Shown here one piece after another: positions 42,495 through 53,144 of a DNA stretch of 64,000 bases. How positions within the stretch are numbered: the stretch's first letter is position 1; every line of letters starts with the position of its first letter. The notes beneath the pieces are model-generated. The model had not been told where the DNA came from. It did not search any database and saw only the letters and a program-made list of their open reading frames with translations. Position numbers and translations under genes: made by a program. The stretch comes from Diploptera punctata (lineage: Eukaryota; Arthropoda; Insecta; Blattodea; Blaberidae), in assembly GCA_030220185.1 (NCBI GenBank), contig JASPKZ010004952.1, positions 784,001 to 848,000 on the forward strand, read 5' to 3'.

Positions 42495-42945
42495 ATCTAT
42501 AGTTCACTGGTAGAGAGAGTACTATTGTATGGTGCGGAAACATGGACATTAAGCAGAGAGAAAGCACATAAATGTTTGGTGACAGGATGAACTTCTGGAG
42601 GAGGGCTTCTAGAAATTCAAGAAGAGACAAAATGAGAAAAACTAAAATCAGAGAAATAATGGATCTTCAAAAAGATGTTCTATAAGTTACTGAAAGAAGA
42701 CTGAAATAGTTTGGCCACGTAAAGAGGATGTCAGGGGGTATGATACCTAAGATGATATTACACTTTGAAGCGCAGGCCAACAGAACAAAAGGGACACCAA
42801 AAGAACTATGGGTTCAAGGAGTGCATAGGAGTGTGCTGTCAAAAGGATTAACAGAGAGCGATGCAGAGAATAGGGATTTATGCGGGAGTAAAATTTACGA
42901 TGGGTACTGTATTGTACAGAAATTCATAATAAAGAAATAATAATA
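42495..42945 (+). mobile_element. LINE-E-type 3' end
   Basis: 'LYGAETWTLSREK', 'FWRRASRNSRRDKMRKTKIR' and 'FGHVKRM' relics precede 'LTESDAENRDLCGSKI' and a (TAA)n tail. It parallels the minus-strand copy at 54070-54690 ('KWYGHVKRMENN', 'AEERSLWRNKIRLG'). Confidence 0.7.
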
Positions 42946-42974
42946 ATAATAACAATAATAATAATAATATTAAT

Positions 42975-43740
42975 AACAAACTAACTCGCTAGCACGCGGA
43001 TATAAGCTTTCCATATATACCTATCGTGAACTAATGTTTTTCAATCATCTACTGTATTATTTACTTGCCTCAAACCATGGTTAATATAATTGTCGCACCT
43101 CATTCTTGGTCTACAAACTGGGCGCTTTCCCTCTGGTTTTCACAGAAGGCATTTCTATGCCCCTAAATTATTTTTCATTCGTGCCACATGTCCTGTCAAT
43201 CGAAGTCTATGAGACTTAACTGTTGTTATTATAATATCTGGTTTCGTATAAAGACTGTTTAGTAGTCTTCTCCATTTACCTGTATGTTCATCTCTGGTAA
43301 TAAAAGTTTCCTATGAACTTTATTCTGATTTACGCGTAATCTTATTTCACTCCCTTAAAGTAAGAGTCCATGTTTCGTATCCATATAACTGGGCGAATAA
43401 CAGTTTTATATATTTTCAGTTTAACGTTTTTTTTCAGAGAATTTGGGACAAGTGTCGCTGTAATGTATATAACACGCATTTCCAGAATTGAGCAATTTTT
43501 ATTGTATTTCTGTATTTCAGTCTCGTTTTTAATTATTGTTCCCAGGTATTTTAATTCAGTCACTTCTTCAAAATTTTCCTCATTTGTCATTAACTATCCA
43601 TATCCATTATATAATCAATTTATATGTGTTAACATATTTTGTGTTATTGATTTTTACTTCCAGTTCCAAATTTAATTTAGCCATTTTTTCGTCGTAAATT
43701 CGAGCCCTGATTATATCAAGGTAGAATTAAGTTTATTGGT
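42975..43740 (-). mobile_element. RTE-family LINE, 3' part
   Basis: Minus-strand RTE from 'MTNEENFEEVTELKYLGTII' (frame 43342-43590) to the terminal block. Inside the frame, 'NSLKKNVKLKIYKTVIRPV' matches the 55-kb copy. The downstream part is frameshifted. A (TA)n tract follows at 43746. Confidence 0.85.
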
Positions 43741-43742
43741 AG

Positions 43743-43780
<38 letters not shown>

Positions 43781-43789
43781 ATTTATAAT

Positions 43790-44044
43790 ATCTATATATA
43801 AAAGCGTTACTGCTATAAAGTAAATATTCTCTTTAAAAAATTGTTTAACTGTTATGTTAGCCGCGAGATGGCAGTTGGAACAAATTTCCGCTACCTCTTG
43901 GGTGAATTGAGAATACTACATGTATAAGAAAATTGTATGCTTCTAATGGAATTCTTGGGTAGCTCAGTTGGTTAGAGCGCTAAATGTACAGACTTTAGAG
44001 ACTCGAGTTCAAATCCCGACTCAAGCATTCTTTTTTCTTTTCAT

Positions 44045-44046
<2 letters not shown>
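43790..44046 (+). mobile_element. T2 tRNA-like repeat unit A
   Basis: Shares with unit B: gttactgctataaagtaaat, attctctttaaaaa, ttcccgctac/ttccgctacc, gaattgagaat, then a tRNA-like segment and cattc-tttcttttcatatca. The unit is about 255 bp. It ends in a (TA)n run. Confidence 0.7.
43952..44026 (+). tRNA. tRNA-like sequence in T2 unit A (probably not functional)
   Basis: A-box TAGCTCAGTTGGTTAGAGC, anticodon-type loop GTACAGA, B-box GAGTTCAAATCCC. The acceptor ends TTCTTGG/CTCAAGC pair poorly. A mismatch in the anticodon stem (TAAAT against CTTTA) suggests decay. Confidence 0.45.
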
Positions 44047-44075
<29 letters not shown>

Positions 44076-44080
<5 letters not shown>

Positions 44081-44181
44081 ATAACAATATGTTTGACATT
44101 TGGCAATGAAGGCATTCATTTATCTTTTCATATCATATTTCCCTTCATTGCCAAATGTCAAAAATATAGTTATAACATCTA
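44076..44181. repeat. inverted repeat with T2 end sequence
   Basis: gttataacaatatgtttgac and catttggcaatgaagg are repeated in inverse orientation (ccttcattgccaaatg, gtcaaaaatatagttataac) around a centre at about 44125. The same words occur at the left end of the 15.9-kb T2 element. Confidence 0.8.
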
Positions 44182-44425
44182 AATATACAAGTGTTACTGC
44201 TATAAAGTAAATATTCTCTTTAAAAAGTTGCTTACCTGTTATGGTGGCCGCTACATGTCAGTTGGAATGACTTCCCGCTACGTTTCGTGTGAATTGAGAA
44301 TAAGAAAAATGTATGTCTGTGTTGGAATATTTAAGTGGCTCAGTTGGTTAGAGCTCTAAACGTGCAGAGTTTAGAGAATCGGGTTCAAATCCCGACTCAT
44401 GCATTCATTTTTCTTTTCATATAAT
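44182..44425 (+). mobile_element. T2 tRNA-like repeat unit B
   Basis: Direct repeat of unit A with about 80% agreement by eye, including tgtgttggaata just before the tRNA-like part, a leader also present at 16022. Confidence 0.7.
44329..44402 (+). tRNA. tRNA-like sequence in T2 unit B (probably not functional)
   Basis: D-arm GTGGCTCAGTTGGTTAGAGC, stem TAAAC/GTTTA, loop GTGCAGA (apparent anticodon GCA), T-arm CGGGTTCAAATCCCG. GCA would read cysteine codons, but the acceptor stem ATTTAAG/CTCATGC is largely unpaired. Confidence 0.45.
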
Positions 44426-44454
44426 ATATATGTATTACTTTTATTAAAATGGAT

Positions 44455-44491
<37 letters not shown>

Positions 44492-44639
44492 GAGTCCTTA
44501 TGATGATGATGATGATGATAATAATAGCAATAATAATACGTACATACATATATATGTGTTCTGCTCAAGAGCAGGTTTTTCACTGCAAACTCAGCATTCT
44601 CCACACTATCCTTAACTCAGCTTTCCTTTTTGTATGCGC

Positions 44640-44830
44640 ATAAAACATTTATTTAAATATTGTCTATCATCTTATGTCTTTTTCTGCCTCTAACCTTCTT
44701 TTCGTTTACCATTCCTTCTGGGGCATCCGTCAGCAGGCAGTTTCTTCTTAGCCACTAACCAATCCAATTTCTTTTCCTCTTATTTACGAGTTCTAGGCTT
44801 GTTCTTCCTTCACCCGCTCTGTCTGGCACA
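44640..44830 (-). mobile_element. LINE 3' fragment, unassigned subfamily
   Basis: The minus strand reads 'NKRKRNWIG', 'WLRRNCLLTDAPEGMVN', 'RGRKRHKMIDN', a pattern common to the C-termini of insect LINE reverse transcriptases ('WIGHxLRxxCLL...EG...GKR...RGRRR'). Confidence 0.65.
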
Positions 44831-44839
44831 CCTGTATTT

Positions 44840-44906
44840 TTATTTTTAATAAAATAATAATATTTATAATAATAACAATATTAATAGTAGTAATAGAAAG
44901 GATATA

Positions 44907-44965
<59 letters not shown>

Positions 44966-44966
44966 G
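44840..44966. repeat. (TAA)n microsatellite region
   Basis: Interrupted then pure TAA repeats. The poly-leucine frame over it is an artefact of the repeat. Confidence 0.95.
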
Positions 44967-45589
44967 GAATAAGAATAAGAAGAGGAAGTGAAGCCAGGAA
45001 AAAAGCACAGAGTAGGTATTCGGTTGCTATGGTATATATAAAGGCTTGGATTCAACAGTGCATAACATTTACGAAGCTCGCGAGGGAGATATCCAATATA
45101 TGTTCAGTCCATCAGGTACTAATCTAATACTTTCCACATAGCATAACGGGATATATCAAGTGTCCCGGGAGAGAATCGATATTTATACCTCCTCTAGCCA
45201 ATACACGATATAAATGCGATTCAATGAAAGGATATACATTACAGTTGTCAACTCTACCACACAAACTTTGTGATGTCGGTTTATTGTTTTCATATGAACC
45301 CGTAGAGAACAATCGCGTTACTTCAAAGTTATTACAATTTGTTCAACCTTAAAAAATAATCATAGTGATGGATGATAAATATGAATATGAAAATCGTAAT
45401 GATTATAATCATCAATAATATTCGAATATTGGGATGTTCTCCTTTTCTACATCAGATTGAAAGCTGTTCCTTCTAGCCTACACCTCTTCCAGTTGTAAAG
45501 TAAACAAACCAGATGTATGAATGTGTTTACATTAGTCGAATGATGGTTTTGCCTTTAAGCGTGTAAGAAAATTTATATTGGTCTCTAAC
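44967..45589. other. unassigned, no gene seen
   Basis: No recognisable motif. Confidence 0.5.
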
Positions 45590-45900
45590 AATACTAATAA
45601 AATTCATTGTTAAAACCGTTGAGGTGGATAGTCATAAAATAAAATAAATTAAAATATACCTTCCTAGGTAAGATCCGTCGTCCTCAACTTATAAAATGTG
45701 TACTCCCAGACTAAATAATCCACTATACGATATCGTCAGGAAGAAGCTTTAGTCACGACAACACCACATTAGGACCAGCAGCATCAACCATCATATCAGA
45801 TAATGTAGCGAGGAAGGACCTGCTGAAGATGGAACGGATGTTCTGAAAGGCCTACAGACATAAAGAATACATATTTTATAAGTTGGTCTCTACCACCCGA
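45590..45900. mobile_element. foldback-family element (FB), one arm plus core
   Basis: Outer sequence aatactaataaaattcattg and ccgttgaggtgg, then cataaaataaaataaatt, aaaatataccttcctaggt, ccgtcgtcctcaactt. On the other side is the core ctgctgaagatggaacgg, tgttctgaaaggcctacaga. It has the same order as the palindromic copy at 52143 but without a full second arm. Confidence 0.65.
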
Positions 45901-46126
45901 AATAAAGGATATAAAAATAATACAAATATATATTATCTAGCACATGTCTATGTAAGTTATATGGGAGAATTTTAGAGTATATAATTACAATTTTAATACA
46001 TTAAATAAATATATAAATACGTTAGTATTTCAACTGTTCTAAACGTTTTAAACCATAACAAATTGAAACCCCTAGAGAAACAAATTATTTTTATTGTTTT
46101 CAAACAGTTTAGCGAAATATATCGTG

Positions 46127-46458
46127 CATTAGCATCGAGGAGGGGCACGCCGTAGCGTTATGGTTAAGGCAGTGCGCTACAAACCGGAAGGTCGAGGGTT
46201 CAAGTACCGGTGGGGTCAGGATTTTTAAACTGACCCAAACCTTCTGGTGGCACCATGGCCCTGGGGTCGACTCAGCTTCTAACTGAAATGAGTACCAGAC
46301 GCTTGTTCTGGGGATGAAGGCGGACGTCACGCAGAGCTGACAACCCGGTGACATCAAGTGCCGATTGTCTAGAAAAGTGGGAGCCTTAACATCCTACCAC
46401 CCCAAGCGCCTCCCGAGGCCTGTAGTGGGACTACTTTACACTTCATTAGCATCGAGGA
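46127..46458 (+). mobile_element. tRNA-derived SINE (SINE-B), copy 2, with 15-bp TSD
   Basis: cattagcatcgagga occurs exactly at 46127-46141 and 46444-46458, flanking a 302-bp element. The head is ggggcacgccgtagcgttat with B-box GGTTCAAGTACC. The body matches copy 1 at 6461 throughout. The duplication is perfect and so recent relative to copy 1. Confidence 0.88.
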
Positions 46459-47449
46459 TGTGGAAATCACAGCAGAATTTACAGCTAAATCCGCATGGAG
46501 CATGAATTCTGCTATAATGAAATTGTAGAGAAAGGATATAGGCTATAGGCCTATCTATTGATATCATGGAAAAAGTGTAAACATCTGAATAGGTACGCCC
46601 ATATAAAATTTGTCATAAATATATAAGAAATGGAAGTTACTAATTCTTGGTACCATTTTACTTTGTATTCAGTCTTATTTCCCACAAAATATGATGTTGC
46701 CTAAGAACAATGTTTCTATCGATGACAATTCCATACACAATTCAGTCTTATGGCGGATAAAATAGCACCACGATTCCTCCAATAGACAGAGTTGATGGAG
46801 TAATACCGCATGCAGGTTTGTATACTGTACATCTGGAACTTAGCTCGGAATTAGTATACCATGACATGATTGGAGAAATATATTGTAACAATCGGTGTCG
46901 AAACTTTAATTTTTCACAGAACGTTCCCGAAAACTCAGTCGGTCGTGCTATGTACTCTAACACAAACATCAGACTATTGTCACTGTGTAATAACGTAGGC
47001 TACAATCCATCAATCAGTTTGTCCAATTTCACAAAAAAAAAAGCTACAATTCAAAAAGTCCGTCTATAGAAACTGCAATGACTGAGCGAATTCTTCATAA
47101 AATCGAACTTGTGGTCGGAATTCGATAATTTACGGAATATGTCATTCCTTTGTTAAATCAGAGAAACTCACTTTATTATTCTATTTCTTAAACGTGTCGG
47201 ACTGCAGAGAAAACAAACCTATCGTAATCGTACATTATTACCTTTTGTATATTGTTTAATTTGGCACCAATTTAAATAATTTCAACTGATTAATTTGTTA
47301 TTACTTTTTTTTAATCTTAAATATATTAAACTGATGTATCTTGTAAGATATTTAACCAATTTAAGGGTTGATTAAATTGTATGGTACATGTTCAGATGAA
47401 CCAAGCATGGAGGTTGTCATGGAGTCTATTTTTAATTTCGGGTTTCAGG
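46459..47449. other. unassigned, no gene established
   Basis: Overlapping frames of 73-83 codons on both strands near 46.75-47.07 kb have no family motif. Confidence 0.45.
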
Positions 47450-47790
47450 TATTCGCTTCTTCTCCTTCTTCTTCTTCACGGTTTAGGCTTATTTACTAGC
47501 CTGTTCCGGCTCCAAATTGCTGCTCTTTCCATCTTTTCCTTGGTCTTCCCAAACTTCTTCTTCCTCGTGGTGAATAGTTGTATGCTGCTTTGGGTATTCT
47601 ATTCTGAGTCATCCTTCCCAAGTATTCTTTCCAGTTTGTTCTGAATTTCTCTATTGTTGAGCTTAATTCCTCTACTTTTAGTTGATGTCTTATTTCTGTG
47701 TTCGCTCAGTTCTAATGGTCTAATTTCGCTGATTTTTGCACAATGTCTTCCTTTATTTATCTGAATAACACATGCTTAGTTTCGTTGTGA
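47450..47790 (-). mobile_element. LINE 3' fragment, LINE-B/C-like
   Basis: The minus strand ends in a GAA-type tail near 47460 and contains 'NKLERILGKDDSE' and 'KISEIRPLELSEHRNK'-like sequence. The latter is also seen in inverse near 51050-51100. Frames are broken. Confidence 0.5.
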
Positions 47791-48339
47791 AACATAGATA
47801 ATTGTGATTTTTTTTATTTTCGTTTCAGGTGAATTACTACACCTAATGGATATTCAGGTCATCTCGAATTCGCATTGATTTACATTTAATGTAAAATAAA
47901 ATTTAATAAAATGTAATAAAAACACAATATGAATATAATTAATGAGTAAGCTTTGTGAACAATAAATAAACCTGAAGAATCATAATAACGCTAATTATTC
48001 CAGGTTGTACGTGTCATTTCAAACACGAATCTGTTTAAATTAACCGCGAGGCAAAAACTGTAGTATTCCGTCCCCTAATATAATTAATTATAACGAATAT
48101 ATCAACCGCAACTTATTTTATTTTAGAGATGTAAATTAAAATTAATTATATAAATGTAATGTTACTTAATCAAAATTATATTAGGTGTTATAATGACTGA
48201 AATGGTCAGATCTAAAATTAGGTTTGGTTGTTAACTTTAACACTTACCTTCAATAAGTAATGGCAACACTGCTGTACAATAAAAATAATATTTAGGTTAT
48301 TTTTCACATTACGAACTTCAATTCTAGTCTCCTGGAAAG
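47791..48339. other. unassigned AT-rich sequence
   Basis: No recognisable motif. Confidence 0.5.
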
Positions 48340-48560
48340 TCATTTATACGTTACCAATCCTTGGAGATGCAGTACTCCATCTACAGCACCATTTTTCGAT
48401 ATCTCTCTCTCATATGATCGTTCAAGAGCTGTCTCGATATTAACTTTTGATTGTAATCGAATGACTTGTAGGTGTTCTTTGATCTGCGTGAATAAGTTAC
48501 AAAGGCTTCTGTCCGGTGAATTTGGTGGATGTTTTGAGTACTTCACAATTCCAACTTCTA
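48340..48560 (-). pseudogene. mariner-like transposase C-terminal fragment
   Basis: 'KHPPNSPDRSLCNLFTQIKE' and 'HLQVIRLQSKVNIETAL' match the 'HPPYSPDLAPCDFxLFPxLK' and 'EHLxGxRFxxxxEVxxAV' signature of mariner-family transposases, with the LAPSD segment degraded. No ends were found. Confidence 0.65.
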
Positions 48561-48954
48561 AACAAATTCTGCTGAATCTTTTTAGGATGTTATTACTTAC
48601 TGCATGTGAGGAACAGTGAATGTATTCACAAAGTATTGCTATTTCGAGACTTTCAATATTACAGATTTATACAACGAAGTCTGTTCACCAACATTCTACA
48701 ATATTACAATGATCACCACTAGGATCTCTGATTTACAACACTGTTGTCATTACTGTTTGAATGTCCTAGTATTTATGTTAAATGCGTGTATGCTCCATCA
48801 TAACTCTGGAACACCTGTGATAAATTCCAACCCAAACTTTTGTATACATATGGTTTATATTCTGGAAAAGATACTGTAAAGTGTAGAAACCAGTACCACA
48901 ACTAGGAGTGTCAAAGGAATGGCATGTAAATATACACTTAAATATAAAATTATG

Positions 48955-49085
48955 GAATATTCACCTGAAAGGTCCGTCTCCACAACTTAATTAATTATTT
49001 AACTGTAGCGCTTTCGGAACTTGTCACATCATCGGCAGGATTCATGAATCTTATAAAAGTTGATGTTAATATAATTAAAAGTCCG
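48955..49085. repeat. foldback family FB-2, single arm
   Basis: tggaatattcacctgaaagg, ccgtctccacaacttaatta, gcgctttcggaact and catcatcggcaggattc correspond to one arm of the palindrome at 60927-61162. The following atgaatcttataaaagttga also occurs at 61185. Confidence 0.75.
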
Positions 49086-49096
49086 TCGCGTAAGAA

Positions 49097-49795
49097 TTGT
49101 GTAAACTAAACGAATTCCTCAGCAATAAGGGAAATTTTGAGAAAGTGGCTGAATTCAAATACCTAGGAACAATAATCACAAATGGGAATGAGATGCACAA
49201 AGAAATTAAACATAGGCTCAATTCTGGAAATGCTTGCTATTATGCATTGCAGAGACTCTTGATGTCCCAACCCCTTAAAAAAAGCGTTAAACTGAAAATA
49301 TATAAAACTGTTATTCTACCAGTTATATTATATGGGTGCGAAACATGGACTCTTATTTTAAGGGAGGAAAGGAGATTACAGGCTTGAGAATAAAGTACTT
49401 AGGAACATTTTAGACCAAAGAGAGATGAACAGACAGGTGAATGGAGAAGACTACATAACAATGAACTACATGGTCTTTATGGGAAACCAGATATACTAAG
49501 AACAGCTAAGTCCTCGTAGACTGCGAATCGTCAGGACATGTTGCATCGTATGGGGGAATGAAAGACGGGGCATGGAAGCTTCTTGTAGGAAAGCCAGAGG
49601 GAAAACGCCAGTTGGTAGACCAAGAATGAGGTGGGAGAATAACTATGATTTGAGGGAAGTAGATTACACAGGAAATGATTGGAAAGCATTAGCTCAAGGA
49701 TAGGGATGTATGGAGAGTTTATGTACGCGCGGCCATGAAACCTACGGGTTCGTTCGATAGTGCCAGTGAGTGAGTAAGAGTAAGTAAGTAAGTAG
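49097..49795 (+). mobile_element. RTE-family LINE, 3' part
   Basis: The open segment 49097-49387 reads 'GNFEKVAEFKYLGTIITNGN', 'EMHKEIKHRLNSGNACYYAL', 'LYGCETWTLILREERRL', very close to the 55-kb copy. A frameshift near 49385 and others downstream precede the terminal cgatagtgccagtgagt word and an AGTA tail. It is a relatively young copy. Confidence 0.88.
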
Positions 49796-50089
49796 AATGA
49801 ACATGATTACGAGATTATGATATTATTTTTGTTAAATTGGAGAAAAATCAATTTCAGTATATCAGCTTATTTAAATGTAAAGAGAAAAACAAATTTGTGC
49901 ATGCTTATTTGCACGTTGTTGTATATTTGATACGAATTTAAATACTAGATTCGATTCATTTATCCATTACTTTATTTAAAATATTAAATAAATTAAAATA
50001 ATGTATACTATAGCATACATTGCCAATTTAAGGGTCAATTTAAATGTATGTTTTACAAAAACCACATGTGGCGGTTGCTAGAGCCAAAT

Positions 50090-51050
50090 GTTTCTTCTTC
50101 CTTCCAAGTATTAGGCCAAGGCCTGTTACGATCCTATAGAAAATTTTCCCTCCAGCGTTTCATAGGATGGCCCAGTGATCTACGTCCTCTTGGTATTATA
50201 ATTATAAACAGCTTTGGGGATCCGATTTGAACTCATTCTTTCAAGATGGTGTTTCCAATTTAGTTGTACTGTTTAATATATTCCAAAATTGGCGTAGTCT
50301 TCAATTCTTTTAAGATATCGGTGTTCCTTTTCAGATCCCAACTGGTGTACCCGCTGTTCTGCGCATGAATCTCATTTCACAAGCCGTTATTCTGCTTTCA
50401 TGTTGTTTTTTTAGTGTCCATGCTTCACTACCATAGGTCAACACTGGTCTAGCCAAAGTGTTATATAAACGTATCTGGTGTTTTTTTGTACAAGGGATGT
50501 TTTCATAACTTGATTAATAATTCCTAAACTTTTATTATAACTAGTAATTTTTTCAGGGATATCCTTTTCATCCCAGATAGAGAGATAATATCCAAGATAT
50601 TTAAATTGATTAGATCTCTCTAAAATTTTATTCTGGAGACAGATTTTACTTTGTATGGGGTCCTTCCCATGAAATGCCATAATTTTAGTTTTGTTAATTG
50701 ATATTTCCATATTAAATTTGGCAGCTATTTTTTGTAAATTATAAATTGATCGTTGCAAATCATTTTCGGAAAGTGCCAGAAGAGCTAAATCGTCTGCAAA
50801 AAAAATAGCATCGAGTTTGAGGTTCCTATTGATGGGTATATATCCTCGTTGTGTTTTCCTCCATTCATTATTAATTTATTCATGTATATAATGAAAAGCA
50901 CCGGTGAAAGTCCACATCCCTGTCTTACTCCAGTGTTGATCTTTCCAAGAAGATAATTTGCCATCTTGTTTAACAGAGATTTCATTATCTTTATAGATGT
51001 TGAAGATATTAGTAATATATTGTTGTTTTTAATTTCCTATATGAATTAAT
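50090..51050 (-). mobile_element. LINE-B/C-related, RT palm to C-terminus
   Basis: Minus-strand order: 'LGKINTGVRQGCGLSPVLFI' and 'IYMNKLI' (50785-50985); after a frameshift 'AIFFADDLALLALSENDLQR'; 'INKTKIMAFHGKDPI' and 'ERSNQFKYLGYYLSIWDEKD' (50438-50758); then a degraded thumb and C-terminus to about 50090. The FADD catalytic pair is intact but in a different frame from the preceding block, so the enzyme is broken. Confidence 0.85.
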
Positions 51051-51297
51051 CTCGCACTTCTATTGGTCGGATTTCGCTGATCTTTTTAGAATACCTACCA
51101 CAGTTTATTTTCGCAGTATAAATATAGTTTCGCTCTGAAGGATCGAAAACTTCGACCGCTAGGGTGATTTCTCGTTTCTAGTGAACTTCTATATCTAATT
51201 GCCCGATTTTGCTGGTTAATGAACTTGACCTTAGTTTTTTAATCAATTGCATTTCGTCTTGATGAAACAAAACTTGTTGCATCTAGATCGTTAAAGG
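51051..51297. other. unassigned, possible LINE remnant
   Basis: ttggtcggatttcgctgatc at about 51063 resembles the LINE fragment at 47.7 kb. Otherwise featureless. Confidence 0.35.
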
Positions 51298-51327
51298 ACA
51301 CACACACACACACACACATATATATAT

Positions 51328-51598
51328 CCACCGCTGTGGTCTCGAGGTAGCGTGCTGCCTTGTCACTCAGCGGCACCGGGTTCGATCTCCGCTCGGGACA
51401 AGTTTCCTGGATGAGGTTTTTTCGGGTATTTTTCTCACCTGTAAGACAAATGTCAGGATACTTTAAGGCCGAAACGGTCCCCGAACATCATCTGGTCAAC
51501 ACCTCATTAGATTAAGTTTAGGTTTCAGGCCTCTCTTGGCGCATCATTACCCATCGTCATCAACCATCATATCATACGGGCAGCGTAACCCCGCCTAC
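51328..51598 (+). mobile_element. SINE-C, fullest copy
   Basis: Head ccaccgctgtggtctcgagg with B-box GGTTCGATCTCC at 51379-51390. Body: gacaagtttcctggatgagg, aaatgtcaggatactttaag, cggtccccgaacatcatc. Tail: taggtttcaggcctctcttg and ggcagcgtaaccccgcc. The 3' end is a (CATA)n run at 51599-51655. It is preceded by a CA/TA microsatellite. Confidence 0.75.
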
Positions 51599-51655
51599 AT
51601 ACATACATACATGCATACATGCATACATGCATACATACACACATACACACATTTC

Positions 51656-52142
51656 GGTATCTATAAGAATTGGTGAATATCTATAAACATTTTTCAGAAA
51701 TATTTTCGTGAGAACTAACGCAATAACTTTATTTCTTCGGAATTTGCTAAAACAACAAATAAGTGTCCTAGCATAACTATTGAACGCCTAAAGGAATTTT
51801 AACCAAATTAGGTACAAACATTAGTTACAATCTGAAAAACAATTACTGTAAGGTGTTAGATATCCCTAGCATCTCTTAGAACAGAAAGAAGATAACGTAA
51901 ATACGACATAAAACGACAAACATATGTACTAGAACAGACATAAGTATAGAAAGCTTGAAGACATTTCAACCAAACACACTATAAATATGAGTTACAAGGT
52001 GCTTGTAAGGGATAAGAGGCTTTAGCATCCCTAGGACAATTATACGATATAGTCTATGTTCCAGCTTGTACCTAATTCTGGAAAGGTTGACGCAATTTCA
52101 GCCAAACTCCCACATCGCAGTACAATCAGGTGTCGATACTAA
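51656..52142. other. unassigned repeat-like sequence
   Basis: Two loosely similar stretches (caaccaaa/aaccaaat followed by 'tatccctagca' and 'tagcatccctagga' words) hint at a diverged dispersed repeat. No gene. Confidence 0.35.
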
Positions 52143-52556
52143 TAAAGTTCATTATTTACAACCGTTGAGGTGATCATAAAATAATATAAAGTTAGAATAT
52201 GTACCTTCTTAGGTTAGTGCCGTCATCCTCAACTTGTAAACAAAGATTAGTATGCTTTTTGTCTGATGGCCTTTCATAAGCTCTATTCCATCATCAGCAG
52301 GTCTTTCTTCGCTACAATTATCGATGTTCTCGATGCTGGTCTTAATGAAGAGTTGTCCGGACAACACTTAATTAAGACCAGTATCGAGAACATCAATCAT
52401 TGTAGTGAAGAAAGACTGATGGAATGAAGTAGCTGATGGAATAGAGATCCTAAAAGGCCTACAGATAAAAAAAAGCATATATATTTTTTTTAAAGTTGAG
52501 GACGACGCACTAACCTAAGAAGGTACATATTTTAACTTTATATTATTTTATGACAA
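52143..52556. mobile_element. foldback family FB-1, full palindrome
   Basis: Arms of about 180 bases: cataaaataatataaagtta, tgtaccttcttaggttagtg, catcctcaactt on the left and aagttgaggacgacg, cactaacctaagaaggtaca, actttatattattttatg on the right. Inner parts repeat gaacatcaat and gaagaaagac in inverse orientation. The centre is near 52360 (gttgtccggacaac). It can form one large hairpin. No protein is encoded. Confidence 0.85.
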
Positions 52557-52625
52557 TAAGTTAATGTTTATGTTGGTATAAGGTACCTATATCCCCGAGG
52601 AGGGGCATGATAAGGGGTTTAATAT

Positions 52626-52692
52626 AATGTTAATAATAATAATGATAATAATAATAATAATAATAACAATTATTATTATTATTATTATTAAT
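52626..52692. repeat. (TAA)n/(TTA)n inverted microsatellite
   Basis: A TAA run followed by a TTA run, itself a perfect hairpin. Confidence 0.9.
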
Positions 52693-52700
52693 ATAATCCT

Positions 52701-53135
52701 TCCATGGTACCTTTGCTTTGTCAAGGTGAGTGGCTTCCATGTTTAAATGACCCCGAGAGATATCCGGGCGATTGTATTTTTACCGAAATGATTTCCCATG
52801 CCGGAAAGTCGAAGACGATAAGCCAGACAAAATAGTACCTTGGTCGGAACAGTGACGATCGTTCACCGTAGCCGATATTATATAAACAGTTAAATCACGT
52901 AGACTGTAATGGGCCGGACATGTGGCACGGATGGGAAATAGAAGAGTGGCATGGAAAACCGGAGGGAAAACACCCAGTTGTAGACCAAGAAAGAGGTGGG
53001 GGAATAACATTAACCATGATTTGAGGGAAGTAAATTATACAGGTGATGATCGGAAAACATTACGTCAGAATAGGGATGTATAGAGAGGTTATGTCCGCGC
53101 GGCTATAAACCTACGGGTTCAATAGTGCCACTTAA
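52701..53135 (+). mobile_element. RTE-family LINE, second internally deleted copy
   Basis: 5' end: ccatggtacctttgctttgt and gtggcttcca at 52704-52745, as at 58.03 kb (inverted). 3' end from cgtagactgtaatgggccgg (about 52899) to ctacgggttcaatagtgcca. The join lies near 52870-52895, so about 2.8 kb is missing and the endonuclease and RT are absent. The junction differs from the 22.4-kb copy. Confidence 0.8.
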
Positions 53136-53144
53136 TTATTTTTT

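Noticed and set aside
44793..45055. Poly-leucine and poly-tyrosine frames
   Set aside because: They are translations of the (TAA)n microsatellite.
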